Source: Gamarada debralockiae
Lineage: Eukaryota; Ascomycota; Leotiomycetes; Helotiales; Hyphodiscaceae
Length of the DNA: 64,000 bases
Direction of reading: 5' to 3'
NCBI GenBank assembly: GCA_002803225.1
Contig: NXFV01002074.1
Span: forward strand, 62,001-126,000
Within the stretch, counting starts at the first letter, position 1. Each line of letters begins with the position of its first letter. Below are positions 25,419 through 36,157 of this stretch, piece after piece. The notes beneath the pieces are model-generated. The model ran no database searches. It was not told where the DNA came from and saw only the letters and a list, made by a program, of their open reading frames with translations. Made by a program: the position numbers and the translations under genes.

Positions 25419-27143
25419 TTATTCCGGAGTTGGAGTTGACGGGGAAGAGAGAACACCATACCATCTCTGCGCCTCGAGGCCCGCAATCCAGCCCGCACAC
25501 ATTTTTAACCGTTCCCTAACACTCGATGTAGCAAGCAACCTGTACTTCTCTGCATCAGCAGTAGGCAGCACGCTTGCAAACCACCAGGGGAACAAGGCTG
25601 GATCGTCGGGAGGTTCTCCGTAGGCGTGGAAGACTCGGCGATGGAGCCATGGTGCGCTCTGTTCTCGCATCTTCTTTACGAAGGATGTGCCGATTGCCAT
25701 GAGGTCTTGGGTGGACATGGTGCCGAAGTCGACTGCGGTTGGAGGTTCTTTGGGAGCTGGGGTGTGGTGTGGTGGAGCGTCGAAGTGGTCTTGTGCCGAG
25801 ATGTGGCGGGATGTAGAGGAGGCTGAGGTTTCAGATGCTTCTAAAGCTTCTTCTTCTGCGATGCTGATGTCGTCCACACGTTCCACTTTGCCTACTGTGT
25901 AGCCGTCAAGAGTACCATGGCGGAGGACTCGAAACCTGGACACTCCAACGGTTTCGATGAGACTTCGGCCATCTGGCATGAGGTGCATGTTGACGATATG
26001 AAGCATAGTTCCATACTGATAGAAAGGGACCGATCCTAAGTCTCCTTGGGGCTCTCGACTTGGATTGTGGAGGATCATGCCAAACTTTCTGTCACCGCTC
26101 TCCATGGCTCGTCGAATCATCAATCGATATCTGGGCTCGAAGATGTGGAGAAAAGTTGGCGTACTGGGAAAGGACAACGTGCAGACGAACAAGGGAGTAT
26201 CTAACTCCCCCATGCCATTCGTATCTTCTAGGCTTGCAGCCTCAACCCGGGCAGCGAGAGCCTCGGGGCAGAGACCCGTCAAGAGTCTGCTAAGCAAAGC
26301 GTTGGATGGTGCCTGTTTGGCACTGACTCCTGGCGCAATTGCCATCGCCCTTCGACACACGGGACAGAGATCTGAGTGATCCAGTACTCGATGGAGACAT
26401 TTCCGACAGAAGGTATGCCCACAGGCAGTGGTAAGAGGATCCAAGAATAACCCATAACACACTTGACAATCCAGTTCCGACCTCGTAGCTTCCTTAAGAT
26501 GTTCTAACATTGCGATGTCCACCGCCTCCAAACTATCACTGCTGGGCGTCGAAGCAGTATACGTGATTTCCGAATCATATGCCAGCAACCCCTCGTCTAC
26601 CATTGCATACGTCGCCACGAGCAGTCCACCTGGAAATACCCGAACTCGCGGCTCTTCATCCCGCAAAGAAGATACTCCTGCAATTGCCCACTTGTCCTTC
26701 TCCTCCACCTGCAGTACGATCTGTGACGCCTCTGGCGTATTCCGATACGAATCTATTTCCCTCCTCACAACTTCTAAAATCTTATTGAGAGCGACATCCA
26801 CACTGCAATCGCCCACCGCATGGTCTTTCCCACACCCTGAAAATGGACATGTAAACCCTTGTAACCTATTCGCCGTGGCCGGATACGATATATTCGCCCG
26901 CACGTGAAGTTCGGGTATACATCTCTTACAAAGAGAGTTCCCGCATGGAAGTGTAACAGGTTCTTGAAGCAGATAAGAGCATTGCGGACACTGGATGAGT
27001 CTCACAATCTTCCGAGCATCTTTCGAAGCGTCGAGGGGGCCGGTCGGGGACGAGGACTCGGTGGGAGAGGTATTCGAGAGTTTGGAGAAGGTAGACCGCA
27101 AAGGGAGGGAGGTGTTGAGTGGAAGGGAGGACATCAATGACAC
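25419..27143 (-). CDS. RING-finger and LON-domain protein (LONRF/CrgA-like ubiquitin ligase)
   Basis: A single exon of 574 residues. An N-terminal RING-like zinc module at about residues 52-76 (CPQCSYLLQEPVTLPCGNSL, CKRC) continues into FTCPFSGCG. A second, canonical RING lies at about 226-263 (CQVCYGLFLDPLTTACGHTF, CRKC, CPVC). A LON-protease N-terminal substrate-binding domain follows from about 316 (TPLFVCTLSFPSTPTFLHIF, EPRYRLMIRRAMESGDRKFG, MILHN) to the end. The AAA+ and Ser-Lys protease parts of Lon are absent, as in LONRF proteins. Such proteins are E3 ubiquitin ligases; the fungal relative CrgA represses carotenoid synthesis in Mucor. That role is family knowledge, not shown here. 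A second in-frame Met three codons downstream (MSLMSS) could equally be the start. No intron is needed. Confidence 0.9.
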   Translation of the reverse strand: MSLMSSLPLNTSLPLRSTFSKLSNTSPTESSSPTGPLDASKDARKIVRLIQCPQCSYLLQEPVTLPCGNSLCKRCIPELHVRANISYPATANRLQGFTCPFSGCGKDHAVGDCSVDVALNKILEVVRREIDSYRNTPEASQIVLQVEEKDKWAIAGVSSLRDEEPRVRVFPGGLLVATYAMVDEGLLAYDSEITYTASTPSSDSLEAVDIAMLEHLKEATRSELDCQVCYGLFLDPLTTACGHTFCRKCLHRVLDHSDLCPVCRRAMAIAPGVSAKQAPSNALLSRLLTGLCPEALAARVEAASLEDTNGMGELDTPLFVCTLSFPSTPTFLHIFEPRYRLMIRRAMESGDRKFGMILHNPSREPQGDLGSVPFYQYGTMLHIVNMHLMPDGRSLIETVGVSRFRVLRHGTLDGYTVGKVERVDDISIAEEEALEASETSASSTSRHISAQDHFDAPPHHTPAPKEPPTAVDFGTMSTQDLMAIGTSFVKKMREQSAPWLHRRVFHAYGEPPDDPALFPWWFASVLPTADAEKYRLLATSSVRERLKMCAGWIAGLEAQRWYGVLSSPSTPTPE

Positions 27144-28932
27144 TTCGTCCAGCGTATGACCGTTGGACCGTCCTTTTCGTATATTCGTGCTGGCTCAAAG
27201 CCGTTCAATCCTTTCAAAACACACCAGAATGCGGTCTTCCTAACTCCCAGCACACCGCGCTCTCTAAATTTCGGCTCGATCGATCCTTTATATGTCCTCC
27301 CAAATCAATTCTGGGCAGGATCTTTGTTTTGTCTGTCGTCGGTTACTTATTGTAAAAGGGTCGTTTGCGCAAGGAAATGGGACAACAAGATAAATCGTTG
27401 CAAAGATTAGAATGAAGAGAAATTGTCCATATTCATACAGCCATGGCCAAAGTCATGAGGGTGTTTTTTAGTCCACAGAATGTATATATGCCGTTACCAA
27501 GCGCACAAATGTAAGTGGAAGCCGTCTCAATGGGAGGTGTGAGGATCATCAAACGCCACTCAGGCGAGAAGCGAGTCGAGCATTGGTGGGGCCGACAGGG
27601 GTCGATAATAGGTATCTTTATGCAATCGACTCCCATTTGATAGAATCTACAGAATCATTACTATTAGACGTCCCACCGGCAGTAAAAATGATTTGTTATA
27701 TGCTACATCTATCAAGAGTCCTCCCAAAAGATGTTTTAGTCGCACATATCTACCTCTAAAAGTCCTTGCCGTCAGCCTTCTCAAAACCATCCAATCCGGA
27801 CTCCCCACCAAAAGTCTTTCAGGGGACATGCAGCAGTCGATTTCATAAGCAAGAAATCTACTCGTCCATAATCCTGCTGGTGAACTGAGACTTCTTGGAG
27901 ACTCTTGAAGAACTTCGGAGAAAGACCGTAACCAGCTGCCTCGTACTACTGAAAGTTCGAGCTCATTGGTGTTGTCCAACGATGGGTCAGCCTTCTTAAG
28001 TTCCCTCGATCGACGCCTTGCCTCTTTGAGCCATGACTTTTATCTTTCCACGCCGCCGAAGCCATTATCGACGATGATCCGGAGTCGCAAGCCACGGGCT
28101 ATCGTCCTTTAGGGAAATACGTTGAGCAAGCTTTGGGAGAAGCAGGAGGGAATCTCATGTGATATGTACCCATTGTACCGGTACCTTTTTCTATACAGTA
28201 TCATGTGGAAAGTCGAACACGCAGAGAGCAGATAGATCCTCTTCCTACCAAAGCCCACTCTCTTTCACACCCTCCCAAGCCGTTTACGCACCCACCATTA
28301 AAATTCTGCTTTGAGTCTTTTTCTTTCGGATTTGCTTCCCGAAAACGAAGCTGTGAAAATAGAGAGCGTCATGGATCTCGCATTCGCCAAGCGCAGTCCT
28401 CCTATGGCCCCTTCCGGATTCCTGATATATCCGTTCCGCAAGAAACCTCCCAGATATAAATTTCACCACTCCGTAAACCCCAACTCCGGAAACGCGGATA
28501 TCTGCCCGACTCCGATACACCCTGTGGCGGTGCTATGGAAGTATCTACCAAGCGTTATGCTTTTAGGCCTCGTAGCTTTATCAGATCGCTGGTTGTAAAG
28601 TTTCATGTAAGGAATCAGGTACCAGAAGGGAACTGGTCAGCGTTGGTGCAAAGTAGGTCCTTCGACCATTCTTCACGTTGAGAGATCAATTGTAAGGAGG
28701 GTTTGTGAAAGATGTCTATTTGCAATTTTCCCTGAGGTTTGCTCAATGCTCCATAATTACCATGAATACCATCGTAATGAGAAATCACCAGAGAGCAAAT
28801 TCAGCGCCGTTATATGTGTGCCTGTATGACCGAATGAAAAGTTGTAATGCCGGTCCCCGACCTATGACCACCCATCCCCGTAAAGTCTGATGGTCGATAC
28901 CCCTACGCTGAAATATAATCGTTGACGCTGAT
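27144..28932. other. intergenic region, weak frames only
   Basis: About 1.8 kb. A minus frame at 27647-27979 (110 residues, MDNTNELELSVVRGSWLRSF…) and plus frames at 28205-28598 have start codons but no recognisable domain and no matching splice partners. I would not call them genes. Confidence 0.4.
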
Positions 28933-31153
28933 TCAAGAATCGACGGTATTCGATTTTTTAACCTTCGTAGCTTTCGTCTTATCTTTCTTTGCATCCTTTG
29001 CAGCGTTTACGGCGTCCTTTGCTACCTTCTTTCCAGCGGTCTCGGCCAGCCGCTCGTCAATCTTTGATTGTCTTTCACTGATTGCAAGAAGTTGGCTAGT
29101 CAAAGCGCGGTAACCTCTGAGCTCCTTAGCCGTCATTCCGCTGTAATTGTCACGAAGGTTCCAAGCTTCCACGACCGCTTCCTGCGAGCAGCTGTTAGCA
29201 ATCGCTCTCCTTTATTGAGCGATTGGGCCCGGGCGGATTTCGGCAGTAGAACTCATGAAACTGGGCCAGTAATCGCCCGAATGTGGTGAGAGAATGAAAT
29301 ACGTACCTTGCCATAAGCCTGTGAATTCTTCTGATAGAAGGTTACGATCGCATGTCTGCACCAGAGGGCATTCAACACGGAAACATCTTCCCATGATGTT
29401 TCTGGCGGGAGATCGCTTCGTTGCCAGGCATGCATGCCAGTGAGAGAGGCAATCTTGGCGTGGAACTCAACACTAGCAGGGAATCCATCAGGCTCGGATC
29501 TTCGGGAAGCCAATATCTCATCAACCTGCCAGGCTAGATCGCCATCCGCATCGTACTTTGGAATGACTCTCTTAGGGATTGTTCCATCGTCTGTAAAGGA
29601 TTCGAGCTTGCGCAGTTGGTGGCGTGTGCGACTCGCAACGATACAAGGTTTCCTGTGCAAATCTCGAAGTCAGTAATCGCTCAATAGAGGTGAAGGATTA
29701 GAGCTAAGTCGATTTCACGCGCTTCAAACTCAAAGACGCCCTTCAAAGGGCTGGATTCCGGAGTAGCTTCATGAGACCGCCAGAATATGGAGAAAGTTGC
29801 CGTTAAATACTTACTTATCTTCACCAAGGCGGCCGTCACCGTGTATGTCGAGTGTCGCTTCTCGCTGAGCGATGAGCAAGGTCTTTAGGCTGTATGGTGA
29901 AGTTCCTCGAGGGTCCTTCATCCGCTCCCGCAGAACAGGCTCCAACTTCGCAACGAACAATTGACAACGGTCCTGCCAGCCTATTCCACTGCAGGAGCCA
30001 CAGACCTTGAGTCTCAAGGCCTGCAGACCCTCCATAGCGATCAAGGCATCTTTATACCCTGATATCTTAGACTCTTCTCCCTGGAAGAAACCGGGGTAGG
30101 GTTCTCCATCGAAGAAGGTGTAGCCGTAGGGGATGTGGAAGTCGGAGTGGAACAGGAGAGTAAGTTCCTGGAGACCGTCACTGCAGAAAAAGGCAGTCAG
30201 CAATTGTTCATTAGATTTGGAAGATTCTTAGTGACTGCTTTTGGGGCATTTTGCTCGACGATTTGCAATCGCCCATTAGATTTGAAGGATTCAGGATTCA
30301 TGCTTTCGAGACGTTGTGATCGCCCCCTCGCAATCACTGATTCTATGTGAAAGATTGCGGAACTTACCATGTTGCCAGAACCGTGAAAAGCTTGGAAGCT
30401 TCTTTAGGTATACCACTCCAATCACAAATGATGGATCGAATAGCCTTCATTCGGGGCGAGGTGAGTGCAACAAGATAGTTGATTGTGCCAGCAGCGCGAT
30501 TGACCCGCCAACCCGGTGCGCATGTGAACGCGAAACGATTGACTTTGTAGAAAAGGTGAGTGAGGGCGACTTCCTCGTACAATGTGCGGCAGACTCTGGA
30601 TAACTGAACCGCGGTCAAGGTAGGGGCATCATTGACGGTCTTTTTACGAGTACCGTCCGACTTAATCTGAGCTCTGGACCAAATGAACTTGTTGGACCGC
30701 TCTCGAAGTTGGACTGGCTCGATCGGTTCGTCGACGGTAATGACCAAGATCCACTGGACGATCGAGTCAGTTATTGCTGCAGCGGGGTAGAAGGAAAGCA
30801 CTTACGATCTTCTGCTTAATCTCAACTGGAAGCTTGAGCAATGCGCTTTCGGCGTTGCCCTAGAAGGAGATAAATAATCATTCAGACAAATTCAGCGATT
30901 GATTTGCGCACCTGGACGATGACCTTGCCCGTCAAGTTGGATGCTTCCTCGGTGTTCTAGAATACGTGTCAGTTTGAATTGCTCGAAGGTGATGAGCGAT
31001 TCAAATACCTGGGCTGCAGCGGTCGTGTTGTCAATTTCGGCACTCTGAAATCCATATCAGCTTCAATCGTTCAGGGGAGATGAACAATTCAAATACCTTG
31101 GGGGCGGGAGCGCGCTTCTTGCTGGCCTTTCCAGACTTGGATTTCCTCGTCAT
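28933..31153 (-). CDS. fungal F-box-like (2EXR/DUF7730-type) protein with eight exons
   Basis: Exons on the minus strand: 31153-31097, 31044-31009, 30956-30912, 30859-30806, 30753-30368, 30180-29815, 29652-29307, 29181-28933; 512 residues, every junction in frame. After a basic leader (MTRKSKSGKASKKRAPAPK), the segment ALLKLPVEIKQKIWILVI matches the LPxEIrxxIw core of the F-box-like 2EXR/DUF7730 families. It is followed by LSRVCRTLYEEVALTHLFYK, the usual 'record of earlier parts' helix of these proteins. The end is a lysine-rich helix (AAKDAKKDKTKATKVKK). Function is unknown; such proteins form large, fast-evolving fungal families. The first four introns are each exactly 52 nt and three carry a shared hairpin. 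Introns 5-7 (187, 162 and 125 nt) also hold copies. The tiny exons of 36, 45 and 54 nt between them suggest recent intron gain. Confidence 0.8.
29182..29306 (-). repeat. introner-like intron 7 of the F-box-like gene
   Basis: 125 nt. It holds a perfect 9-base inverted repeat (CAATCGCTC at 29199-29207, GAGCGATTG at 29217-29225). On the minus strand the right arm is followed at once by the branch site GCTAACAG. It also shares CATGAGTTCTACT with CACGAGTTCTACT in the Aquarius intron. Confidence 0.7.
29653..29814 (-). repeat. introner-like intron 6, homologous to Aquarius intron 5
   Basis: 162 nt. Its 3' half on the minus strand, CTTAGCTCTAATCCTTCACC then TTGAGCGATTACTGACTTCG and TTTGCACAG, is nearly the same as the end of the 166 nt intron at 43481-43646 in the Aquarius gene. 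The middle parts (GAAGGGCGTCTTTGAG against GAGGGCATTTTTGGAG) also align. Confidence 0.8.
30181..30367 (-). repeat. intron 5 of the F-box-like gene with two tandem motif copies
   Basis: 187 nt. On the minus strand, CTTCAAATCTAATGGGCGAT (about 30261-30295 on plus) and CTTCCAAATCTAATGAACAA (about 30195-30230) are two copies of the same element. The second runs into the branch site TTGCTGACTG. Confidence 0.6.
30860..30911 (-). repeat. diverged introner-like intron 3 of the F-box-like gene
   Basis: 52 nt. The arms AATCGCTGA and TCTGAATGATT are present but more diverged, and the donor is GTGCGC. The length is identical to introns 1, 2 and 4. Confidence 0.55.
30957..31008 (-). repeat. introner-like intron 2 of the F-box-like gene
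   Basis: 52 nt. On the minus strand it begins GTATTTGAATCGCTCATC, then GAGCAATTCAAACTGACA, and ends TTCTAG. It aligns without gaps to intron 1 over its length, with the same hairpin and branch-site position. The flanking exons are not related. Confidence 0.75.
31045..31096 (-). repeat. introner-like intron 1 of the F-box-like gene
   Basis: 52 nt. On the minus strand it begins GTATTTGAATTGTTCATC, then GAACGATTGAAGCTGATA, and ends TTTCAG. The two arms pair, so nearly the whole intron folds into one hairpin, with the branch-like CTGAT right after the right arm. Near-identical in plan to intron 2. Confidence 0.75.
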
Positions 31154-33203
31154 GTTCGCTGTGTCTCCTTCAACGTGCAAAGAAGGGTGAACGATCGAGA
31201 GTTGTTGAAGATGATCCAGTTTTCAATTTGCGAAGTAGGTTGAACGATCTAAGGTTGTTGGCGGTAAATAAGCGAGTCGACAATGGAGCCTCGTTAGTTC
31301 AAAAGAAAGGAGCGGTTGAGAAAGCGGGCGAGTATGGGATGGAAGGTACTCTCGAAGAGTTTTCTGGAAGGTGCTACCGAAGCGCCTCGAAGAAATCGAC
31401 TTATTGAGCCAAAAAGAAGTCGCGGCGAGGAGAAAGAAAACTTATGAAGACCTCAAATACTTCGTAGTGAATTTAAACGTCAGCTCAATGTGGTTTGTGG
31501 ATAACTTCGCTGACTGTTTTCGAGAATCTTCGCGCTTGTCTTTCAGTTTCTTGTTGAAGTTTTATACTTCGTTTTGTACAACAATGGAAGGTTCGATTTA
31601 CGAGACATTCTTGGACCTTCGAAACACTTCACGATTGCTTTACATCCAGAGAAGCCTCGTGGTTTCTCAGCAAGCCTTGATACCCACCGGCCGTCTCTTA
31701 AGTACGAAACAACCACCGACTTTGTTTATTCGATACCTGCACCGCATTTTCAGGCTGGACAATGAGAAATTCTGCTTCAAGAACTCATTCTTCATCTATC
31801 ATATTCCCTTTCTGTCCCGAGTAACTCGAAAGACTCCAGAACAAACTGAGCAAGTGGCTTGGCATGAACTCCAGAAGACTATCACCCCCGAACTTTCAAA
31901 GGTCATCCATTTGTCTTTACAATTTAGAACTTCGTTACAAGCACATGACATGACCCATAAGTCTGGTGGCACAAAGGCACCTATGGCCCTGGGCATCCGT
32001 TGGTCCCTGACCAGTTCCTGTCGAGGTCTCCTCTCGAAACAACACGAGCCACGGTACCACTTGTGTGGACTCCAGCCGAGTTTTTCCAGGCGGAATTTCC
32101 ACGGTTTCTTGTGTGCTGCTTAATGATGACTGCTGAAGCCAATTTACGCATTTATACCGCTTACACACTTTTCACCCCCGTTTCCAAACGCTAGATGGAA
32201 ACCAGCATGTTGGACTGTTTTCCAGATTCATGATTCGAGAGTTCCCTTGTGTATGAGCTGTAGCAATCTGCCATGGCATTGCAATCATTCAAGTATACCG
32301 TCCTTTCAATTGACTCTCTTCGCCGATCTATATCTAGGAGGAAAAGATCCGGTCTTGCATCGCGTACAGGATACACTTTTGAGATTCTCCAGCATATTAT
32401 TTCCTTCGGTATCATCCGAGATGTACCTGTCAGTGATCGAAGGTATGGTATTGGCAGTCGTCTTAAAGTCATTGAACAGTGCTCTGCGAGGTCGTCTGTG
32501 TGCAGGGAGGTCAGCAACTTTCCTCATTACCTTACCTGGCGTAGTCTGGATTTGTGAATCCCTCACAAACTGGCGTATCCTCAAGAGCTATGAGCTTGCA
32601 GCTTGAACACAAGTTGGTGGTGATGAGATGTCGTTGAGAACGCAGCATTCGCGTTAACCTAGGGAGGACGACAGCAGCCAAATGCGAACCCGCCAGTTTG
32701 CACGAACCTCAAGCTTCTCCATTGCATCTCGTTGGTCTTGCCCAAGCTGAAGCCAGAAGCCTAATAGATTATTGACAAGTCGAATTCCAATGAGTACATT
32801 ACGATGATGACCATGCAGTAGTTCTCATTATTCATTTCATCATTAATTTCCGATTTCTTTCCTCCGCAAAACTCTCCACCTCGATCTTACTCCAGTGCCC
32901 CGGGATAACTTCCGATCAGCGCTCGGCGCAAGGGTCTGAGTGGAACATTGGAGCAACAAAGACTGCGACTCTTATCAATTCACGATAGAGCGAGTCATTC
33001 CCATATCGTGCCCCTCCATTGACAGCAGTAGCCCGCCCCCGGGGCTTATCTAAGCTTTCGTTCCACTGCCATGGCGTTGGAGGGGTAGCTCGATGGCTAT
33101 TCCTAGAGCTTGATAGGTAGGAAGTCAGGAGCTTCAGTCATGGAGATGACCTAGGGAATAATTTCGGGCTGACTAGATTTGTATTTATATTCTGCTGCTC
33201 CTC
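31154..33203. other. intergenic region with one weak 250-codon frame
   Basis: About 2 kb. A plus frame at 31371-32123 (250 codons, MLPKRLEEIDLLSQKEVAAR…) overlaps a second frame (31574-31765, then 32000-32194) that reads about as well (SLDTHRPSLKYETTTDFVYS; LETTRATVPLVWTPAEFFQA). Two frames of equal quality without a splice model suggest either a decayed gene or chance. No family recognised. Nothing else was seen up to 33203. Confidence 0.35.
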
Positions 33204-34460
33204 TTGTTTCCTCCATTCTTGAATCTCAAATTCTCAATCTTCAAGTCAAAAGTACACATAGAGCAGAATTTCAAAAAGTCTACACCTTACTCTCTTCCAT
33301 CAGATGCTTCTAAGATCAAGCTCTTTGAATTGGATGACCACTACAATTTCCTACGAGACCTTGTTGGCTATGCGAGAACTCGTTCAATCCTCAATGGCCA
33401 GGAAGAGCTAAAGGTCGCAATTTCCTTTGTGATCAACTACGAGGAGGTTTGTTCAGGAGCCATCAATTACAATCACTTAACATCTCTAACATACCCTCAG
33501 GGCGTCGAGTACACTGTCCTCAAACGGAGACATCCACTCCGAAACGCACCTCTGGGAAGCCTCCGGTGGAAACCCCAAACTCCAAGAACGAGCCATAAAC
33601 ATCGAATCCGAATACGACTACGGCTCACTCACCGGAGTCTGGCGCCTCTTCCGTCTCTCCAACAAATATAACTACAAATACACACTCTACGCCGTCGGAA
33701 AAGCCATCGAGGATAACCCCGTAGTGAGCATCTCGTCCGTGAAGAACGGACACGATGCAGCTTCCCACGCCTATAGGTGGATCGATTACGCAGACATGCC
33801 TCCGGAGAAAGAGAAAGCTTATATCAAGAAGGAAATTGAGACTATTACGAAGATTTGCGGTGAGCCGCCGGAGGGTTGGTATTATGGACGCTTGTCGAGG
33901 AGGAGTTAGGCGCTGGTTTGGAATGTGTATACCGAGATGGGTGTACTTCTACTGTGGGACTCTGATTCTTATGCGGATGATTTGCCTATTGGGTCGATGT
34001 TCCGTCTGAGATAAAGGAGGAGAAGCCTCAAGGCATGCTTATGATTCCTTACTCTTATGGTCAGTCCACTGTTTTTTACCTTTCTGTCATAATCTAACCA
34101 GAGTAGATTGCAACGACTACAAATCCAACGTCCCATCCGGTTTCGGCTCCCCAACCAACTTTCCCGACCACGTCAAGACTGCTTTCGATACTCTCTACGA
34201 AGAAGGCAGCGAAGGCTCCCCAAGATGATGACAATTACTCTCCATTGCCCTGCGTCGGCAATCTAGGGCGATTCGGAGCCCTCAAGAAGATTGTGGAGTA
34301 TATTTCGCAGAAGGAAGGCGTGTGGGTTGCTACACGCACCCAGCTCGCAGAACACTTTAAGAGAAGTTTCCCACCTATATACCTTGCGCCTGGTGTGAAG
34401 AGAGCTGAAGCGCCGAAAATGGCCAATGGCTGGTCTACTCACAAGGAAGTTCCTGTTTAA
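33204..34460 (+). pseudogene. decayed polysaccharide deacetylase (allantoinase/PuuE-like)
   Basis: The order of motifs follows the PuuE/chitin-deacetylase-like NodB family: LVGYARTRSILNGQEELKVA, ISFVINYEE, a 54 nt intron (33447-33500), GVEYTVLNGDIHSETHLWEA, INIESEYDYGSLTGVWRLFR, NGHDAASHAYRWIDYADMPP, EPPEGWYYGRLSRRS, then DSDSYADDLPYWVDV, a second intron, CNDYKSNVPSGFGSPTNFPD, LHC, and GRFGALKKIVEYISQKEGVW. To follow it one must change frame at 33522-33524 (extra A), read through TAG 33907-33909, and change frame again near 33986-33989, 34218-34222 and 34247-34253. Intact relatives hydrolyse amide bonds of N-acetyl sugars or allantoin. With five lesions this copy is dead unless the assembly is wrong; some lesions lie in short base runs. 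The 5' limit is approximate because no convincing ATG was seen. Confidence 0.8.
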
Positions 34461-34565
34461 ATGTACTTATTATTGATTTGAAAAGCAATTTTAATTTTTG
34501 AACTCCGGCCTTCACCATTTTGCTCATCTATCGTTTTCTTCATAACTTCATAACAGACAGCCGAC

Positions 34566-35402
34566 TCACAGTTCGTGATCAACAAAACTCTCATCGGCAA
34601 CTGGAGCACAATTCTTCCCACCAGCTCTCTCACACCCAGCAGGACACGGGTAGCTCTCATCATACTGCCACGAGAATAACGAATCCGTCTCATTCGCCAA
34701 AACATCTGCGATCAGAACCGTCTTCCCAGGAAGCTTCGACGACTCCTTAAATACCTCCTCAGAAGAAATCGAAATTTGTCCCCATCCCTTCTCAGACAGG
34801 GTGTCCATGCTTGTAGCATATACGTATTCCTTGAAGCCCGACCAACGAATTGCTGAGGCGCACTAGAGCATTGTCAATGCCTTGATTGGGAGGAAAGAGA
34901 GGGAAATGGTACCATTGGGCAAGCTTCTGCAGTCGTATATAAACTCAAAGACCTGAAAGCCTCCAATGCTGTAGTAGAACTGAGTTTATAATCTCCCTTT
35001 GGGTCCGTGAGAATTGTTGAACAATTGTTGATAGCTGCAATCTCCCCTAATCACCCTCGCATCAGCACAACCCCACCCAACCCAAAAATATCTCTTACCA
35101 TGCAAAGTAGGATTTCCAGACTGTGTATTCTGGTTAACGCCCATACAAACAAGCTTCCCCTTTGGACCCTCGCTCGTGTCAGTGTGATTCACAATCACCG
35201 TTCCAAAAGCAGCAAAAGGACATGGTGATTCAAGTTCCGATAGCGCGGAAATGGCTCTGCGCATCCAGTATGCTCTTATTTCGAAAGAAATTTTGTCTGC
35301 AGAATAGGAGGGGGAGGGATGGATGTGTTTCTGGTCGTGGCCGTTTGTGAGGTGGATTAAAGCTAGGAGGATCAGGCTGAGGATTGAGAGTGGGTACAGC
35401 AT
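34566..35402 (-). CDS. zinc-dependent nucleoside/nucleobase deaminase with signal peptide
   Basis: Three exons on the minus strand, 35402-35099, 35046-34913 and 34862-34566, give 244 residues. Introns are 52 and 50 nt and in frame. The cytidine deaminase fold zinc motifs are present: H-G-E-I-A-A-I (H101, E103) and C-P-M-C-A-S-A-I-R-W-S-G (C144, C147). This resembles the guanine deaminase/tRNA adenosine deaminase-like branch (CMP/dCMP deaminase zinc-binding). The first residue of the usual P-C-x-x-C motif is Ala here. The N-terminus MLYPLSILSLILLALIHLTN is a clear signal sequence, so the enzyme should enter the secretory pathway, unlike housekeeping deaminases. The mature part has many cysteines near the end (CPAGCERAGGKNC). 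The ATG at 35402 was preferred over an upstream in-frame ATG at 35492 because it places the signal peptide at the start. Substrate not determined. Confidence 0.85.
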
Positions 35403-36157
35403 TTTGACTTCTTCAATTGCGAGATTTTGAAATAGAGTGAGGGATTGATTGGGATGGGAGAGTCTGATGAGGTGTTGAAGTTCTCCTCCCACTTTGAGGA
35501 TATAATGTATGTCAGTAACAGCTGATGTTGACCCCTCACCAACGTCGCCTTACGCACATATCGATGTCATGCTTTATCGCCCGATAAGCCCACAGCCTTC
35601 TCTCAGCCTTCTCATTACCTCACTCCGTCATCATACACAAACTTCCCCACATCCCTTTCCCAACCGAGACCCATCTGTGGAATTCTCCAAAAAGCGCCAC
35701 TCCTCTCTCATGCACGCGATTCCATCTCCTAATAAATATCATAAAACATGGCCCGTGTGCGCGGCGCAAGATCTTCGGAAGGACCCTCGACAGCCTGCCA
35801 GCCTTTCGGAGTGGATCCGTGAAAATTGAGGACGATAAGGAGAGGGGGCTGCTTATCAAAACTCTTCAGATTGTTTCTGGAAGAGAGGTCGATCCCGGGG
35901 CAAGATTGAAGGATGGGTCTGAAATGCTGTTGAAAGGACCTTCGAGATGGGTGACGTCCCGGTTTTTGAATCCCATGATAAGGATGTACCGAGGGTCACG
36001 TCTCGCCGCGGCTGCTTGCATCCTCTATTGTTTTGATTGCTCAAGTGACAATCTTTTAGTCCTACTTTCTCAAAGTTTTCAAAGTCTCCTTTGCTGCGTG
36101 TTTTTACACTCTCATTAGCATTACTGCAACTTGTTCCCGTCCCATCAATACCACTCT
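35403..36157. other. intergenic region, nothing recognised
   Basis: About 750 bases between the deaminase start and the old-yellow-enzyme relic. Frames 35509-35829 and 35819-36118 carry no recognisable domain. The region probably holds the promoters of both neighbours. Confidence 0.45.
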
